From the NCBI GenBank assembly GCA_910585075.1, contig CAJUED010000003.1:100691-164690 (forward strand): DNA of 64,000 nucleotides, written 5' to 3'. This document shows positions 61,440-64,000 of this stretch, piece after piece (position 1 is the first letter of the stretch; the number at the start of each line of letters is the position of its first letter). The position numbers and the translations under genes are program-made. The notes beneath the pieces were generated by a model. That model was not told the DNA's origin. It ran no database searches and saw only the letters and a program-made list of their open reading frames with translations. Source of the DNA: an uncultured Lachnospiraceae bacterium (GTDB lineage Bacteria; Bacillota; Clostridia; Lachnospirales; Lachnospiraceae).

Positions 61440-63124
61440 AAGTAGTAATTGTAGGCGGCGTGGCGGGAGGCGCCACGGCAGCGGCACGTATTCGCAGACT
61501 GGACGAACAGGCAGAGATTGTAGTTTTTGAGCGTTCGGGGTATATCTCCTATGCCAACTGCGGTCTTCCCTATTATATCGGGAACGTGATTTCTGATCCC
61601 GAAGCGCTGACCCTCCAGACACCCGAGAGCTTCTTTGCCCGCTTCAGGATTCGCATGAAGGTACATCATGAAGTCACTGCCATCCATCCTGATAAAAAAA
61701 CAGTCTCTGTCAAAAATTTGGAAACCGGAGAGACTTTTGAGGAAAGCTACGATAAACTCCTCCTGTCTCCCGGGGCCAGGCCTACCCGGCCCAAGATTTT
61801 GGGAACAGGACTGGAGCAGGTGTTTACCCTGCGGACGGTGGAGGATACCTTCAAACTCAAGGCATACATTGACAGACATCGCCCGAAATCAGCGGTTCTG
61901 GCAGGAGGCGGATTCATCGGCCTGGAGTTAGCGGAAAATTTGCGCCAGCTGGGTATGGAGGTTACCATCGTCCAGCGGCCCAGGCAGCTCATGAACCCCT
62001 TTGATTCGGATATGGCCGCATTTATCCATGGCGAAATGCGTGTGCACGGCGTCCGGCTGGTTCTGGGACATACGGTAGAAGGCTTTGTTGGGAAAGATGA
62101 TGGCGTGGATGTTCTGCTGAAGGATACGCCAAGCCTTCATGCAGACCTTGTGGTGCTGGCCATCGGCGTCACACCTGACACCGCTCTTGCAAAGGAAGCG
62201 GGGCTGACCCTTGGCATCAAGGACAGCATCCTGGTGAATGACCGGATGGAAACCTCTGTTTTGGACATTTACGCCGTGGGAGACGCGGTACAGGTGAAAC
62301 ACGCTGTCACCGGACAGGACACCCTGATATCTCTGGCAGGGCCTGCCAACAAGCAGGGCCGGATTGCCGCCGACAATATCTGCGGCGGGGACAGCCGCTA
62401 TTCCGGCTCTCAGGGCAGCAGCGTCATCAAGGTCTTCGACCTGACGGCGGCCGTCACAGGCCTCAATGAAACCAACGCCAAAAAAGCAGGGCTGGATGTG
62501 GATAAGGTGATTCTATCCCCCATGAGTCACGCCGGTTACTATCCCGGTGGGAAACTGATGACCATGAAAGTGGTATTTGAAAAGGGAACCTATCGCCTTC
62601 TGGGCGCTCAAATTGTTGGTTATGAGGGGGTAGACAAACGAATTGACGTTCTGGCCGCTGCCATCCACATAGGAATGAAAGCTACCGAACTGGAAACCCT
62701 GGATTTGGCCTATGCGCCCCCCTACTCCTCCGCAAAAGACCCGGTCAACATGGCCGGTTTCATGGTTGACAATATTGAAAAAGGAATTCTACGGCAATGG
62801 TTTTTGGAGGATCTGGATGGGCTTTTCCGAAACGAAAACGCCATCCTGCTGGATGTCCGGACAGCAGAGGAGTACAATAACGGACATATTGAAGAATTCC
62901 GTAACATCCCCGTAGACGAGCTGCGGCAGCGGCTGGATGAGGTGGAGCCAGGCAAACCGGTCTACGTAATCTGCCAAAGCGGCCTGCGCAGCTATATTGC
63001 CTGCCGGATTCTGGCCGGATATGGCTATGAGGCCTATAACTTTGCCGGAGGTTTCCGATTCTATGACGCAGTGCTCCATGACCGACGCCTGATTGAATCC
63101 GCCACCGCCTGCGGAATGAATTAA
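61436..63124 (+). CDS. CoA-disulfide reductase-rhodanese fusion (CDR/Npsr family)
   Basis: 562 aa. Two FAD/NAD(P)-binding segments (VVIVGGVAGGATAAARIRR near 2-20 and AVLAGGGFIGLELAENL near 150), the active-site Cys in YANCGLPYYIG, and a dimerisation domain. From about 470 a rhodanese domain follows, active loop VICQSGLRSYIA. Such fusions reduce CoA disulfide, CoA persulfide or polysulfide with NAD(P)H; the rhodanese hands on the sulfur. Length fits the family (about 550). Confidence 0.92.
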   Translation: MKVVIVGGVAGGATAAARIRRLDEQAEIVVFERSGYISYANCGLPYYIGNVISDPEALTLQTPESFFARFRIRMKVHHEVTAIHPDKKTVSVKNLETGETFEESYDKLLLSPGARPTRPKILGTGLEQVFTLRTVEDTFKLKAYIDRHRPKSAVLAGGGFIGLELAENLRQLGMEVTIVQRPRQLMNPFDSDMAAFIHGEMRVHGVRLVLGHTVEGFVGKDDGVDVLLKDTPSLHADLVVLAIGVTPDTALAKEAGLTLGIKDSILVNDRMETSVLDIYAVGDAVQVKHAVTGQDTLISLAGPANKQGRIAADNICGGDSRYSGSQGSSVIKVFDLTAAVTGLNETNAKKAGLDVDKVILSPMSHAGYYPGGKLMTMKVVFEKGTYRLLGAQIVGYEGVDKRIDVLAAAIHIGMKATELETLDLAYAPPYSSAKDPVNMAGFMVDNIEKGILRQWFLEDLDGLFRNENAILLDVRTAEEYNNGHIEEFRNIPVDELRQRLDEVEPGKPVYVICQSGLRSYIACRILAGYGYEAYNFAGGFRFYDAVLHDRRLIESATACGMN

Positions 63125-63163
63125 CGGATGCCAGCCTTTATCGGCCATCATTCTGTCAGTAAA

Positions 63164-63218
63164 AAGGGGTTGTAGGAAAATATATTGTACAAATGGTATC
63201 ATTTCCCGACAACCCCTT
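63164..63218. terminator. Bidirectional terminator between reductase and Crp-type gene
   Basis: AAGGGGTTGT (63164-63173) with ACAACCCCTT (63209-63218), with A-run and T-run flanks serving both strands. The loop is long (35 nt) with an inner GGAAAAT/ATTTCC stem. Confidence 0.65.
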
Positions 63219-63226
63219 GATTTTTC

Positions 63227-63883
63227 CTACGCTCCGCTTAAGTTCTTCAGTTTCGTCCGGTCCGTAAGTTCTACCACGCCCCGGGACAATTTGACCATAC
63301 CCTCACTCTGAAAATAGCGGAGCATCCGGGTCACCACCTCCCGGTGGGTTCCCAGGTGATTGGCAATGGTCTCATGGGTGATGTGCAGAAGGCTGGCGTC
63401 TTCAATGGCCGCTTCTTCCAGAAGAAATGAAGCCACCCGTTTGTCCATGCTGTTCCACATAATCTGCTCCACCAGCCACAGAACCTCCGAAAAACGGGAA
63501 GCCATGATTTCATTGGTGTAATTGGACACGGCAGCGGACTGCTCCATCAGCTGTTTATAGATATCCGCAGGGATGACCCATAGTTCCGTATCCTTTTCCG
63601 CCATGACTGTTATGTCAAATTGGATGGAGCGCAGGACACAGGAGGCCGAAAACAGGCAGAGATCCCTGTCAAATAACCGGTAGATGGTAACCTCCCGCCC
63701 TTCTTTGGAAAGGATAAAGGCCCGGAGTTGACCGGATTTTATCAGCAGCAGACCCGTGCAGTCTATGCCGCTGTAGAGTATGGCCCCTTTCTTCACGGCA
63801 CGGAATGTTACTTTGTCGGCGATGGTTTCCTGCTGCCGGGGCTTTAATTGATTCCAAATGGGAAAGTATTCGGAAAATTCCAT
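63227..63883 (-). CDS. Crp/Fnr-family transcriptional regulator
   Basis: 218 aa from ATG 63883 (GAGG at 7 nt); ATG 63898 is an alternative. Cyclic-nucleotide-binding-like beta-roll (about 20-110: GAILYSGIDCTGLLLIKSGQLRAF), a dimer helix (about 115-140), and a helix-turn-helix (ETIANHLGTHREVVTRMLRYFQ). Cys residues (DLCLFSASC) do not form the N-terminal Fnr cluster, so Fe-S sensing as in Fnr is unlikely; thiol sensing is possible. It faces the thioredoxin operon and should bind the GTGAT site at 60726. Confidence 0.88.
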   Translation of the reverse strand: MEFSEYFPIWNQLKPRQQETIADKVTFRAVKKGAILYSGIDCTGLLLIKSGQLRAFILSKEGREVTIYRLFDRDLCLFSASCVLRSIQFDITVMAEKDTELWVIPADIYKQLMEQSAAVSNYTNEIMASRFSEVLWLVEQIMWNSMDKRVASFLLEEAAIEDASLLHITHETIANHLGTHREVVTRMLRYFQSEGMVKLSRGVVELTDRTKLKNLSGA

Positions 63884-64000
63884 GCTTTTGCCTCGCATTC
63901 TGTTTCACTCAATACATAGTCATTGATGTCTACTGGTTTTCCCGCCCAGTATAGCACATATTTCCGGTGGTCTCAATATCAGGCTGAAATCGAAGCTCTT
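63884..64000. other. Right edge, upstream of the Crp-type gene
   Basis: 117 bases without a gene that I can support. The GTGAT motif of 60726 is not repeated here. Confidence 0.4.

Noticed and set aside
63227..63883. Fnr-type oxygen sensor with a 4Fe-4S cluster
   Set aside because: The N-terminal cysteine spacing of Fnr is absent; the few Cys residues lie in the middle of the beta-roll.
1..64000. CRISPR arrays, tRNA/rRNA genes, prophage or conjugative modules
   Set aside because: No spaced direct-repeat array, no tRNA cloverleaf or CCA end noticed, no integrase, terminase or relaxase-like frame; a covariance search was not possible.

Overview
The window looks like a chromosomal segment of a spore-forming, anaerobic, gut-type Firmicute, most likely a Lachnospiraceae (Clostridium cluster XIVa) member. 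The support is a sigH/spo0H gene at the end of a cysE-cysS-mrnC-rlmB run (an order shared with Bacillus and Clostridia), cotJ spore-coat genes, a cysteine T-box leader, strong AGGAGG ribosome sites, LacI-regulated ABC sugar importers and VSGN-type low-complexity repeats. I see no rRNA, tRNA, CRISPR array, transposase or prophage. Most genes lie on the minus strand.

Layout. 0.2-5.4 kb: a two-gene RND efflux system. 5.6-12.2 kb: a cysteine T-box operon (cysE, cysS, mrnC, rlmB, an SGNH hydrolase, sigH). 12.3-28.7 kb: a large sugar-catabolic locus bracketed by two related LacI regulators. It holds an isomerase, a two-subunit transketolase, a glycerol-kinase-like FGGY kinase, a ribose-type ABC importer with two different permeases, an alpha/beta hydrolase and an apiosidase-like (DUF4038) glycosidase. 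Together these fit D-apiose release and catabolism, or a closely related branched sugar. 28.7-36.2 kb: a structured RNA candidate, ispF, a small membrane/metalloprotease group, a YfhO/PTPS-related membrane protein, a Fes-like esterase and a MATE exporter. 36.4-44.2 kb: a second sugar locus (LacI, GH4 6-phospho-glycosidase, BadF/NagK-type kinase, MalEFG-type importer, NagB-type deaminase with a cysteine-rich N-terminal segment), with a LacI operator visible at both promoters. 44.4-52.7 kb: mixed genes, including a NapH-like ferredoxin membrane protein, a DUF4037 protein, a PAS-rich EAL protein, a CotJA-CotJB fusion with CotJC, and a methyltransferase. 52.8-59.8 kb: a Gld-type ABC exporter with auxiliary subunits, divergent from a two-component system. 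59.9-63.9 kb: an orphan AbiEi-like protein, then a thiol/sulfane-sulfur operon (thioredoxin, rhodanese, CoA-disulfide reductase-rhodanese) facing a Crp/Fnr regulator whose predicted half-site is present at about -41 of the operon.

The most notable items are the apiose-type locus, a nested pseudoknotted RNA candidate at 28684-28799 with some resemblance to HEARO/omega RNA, two intergenic hairpins with the same 31-nt frame and compensatory core changes (10.98 and 25.57 kb), and the promoter/operator pairs that tie regulators to loci. All family assignments come from reading motifs; no database search was run.
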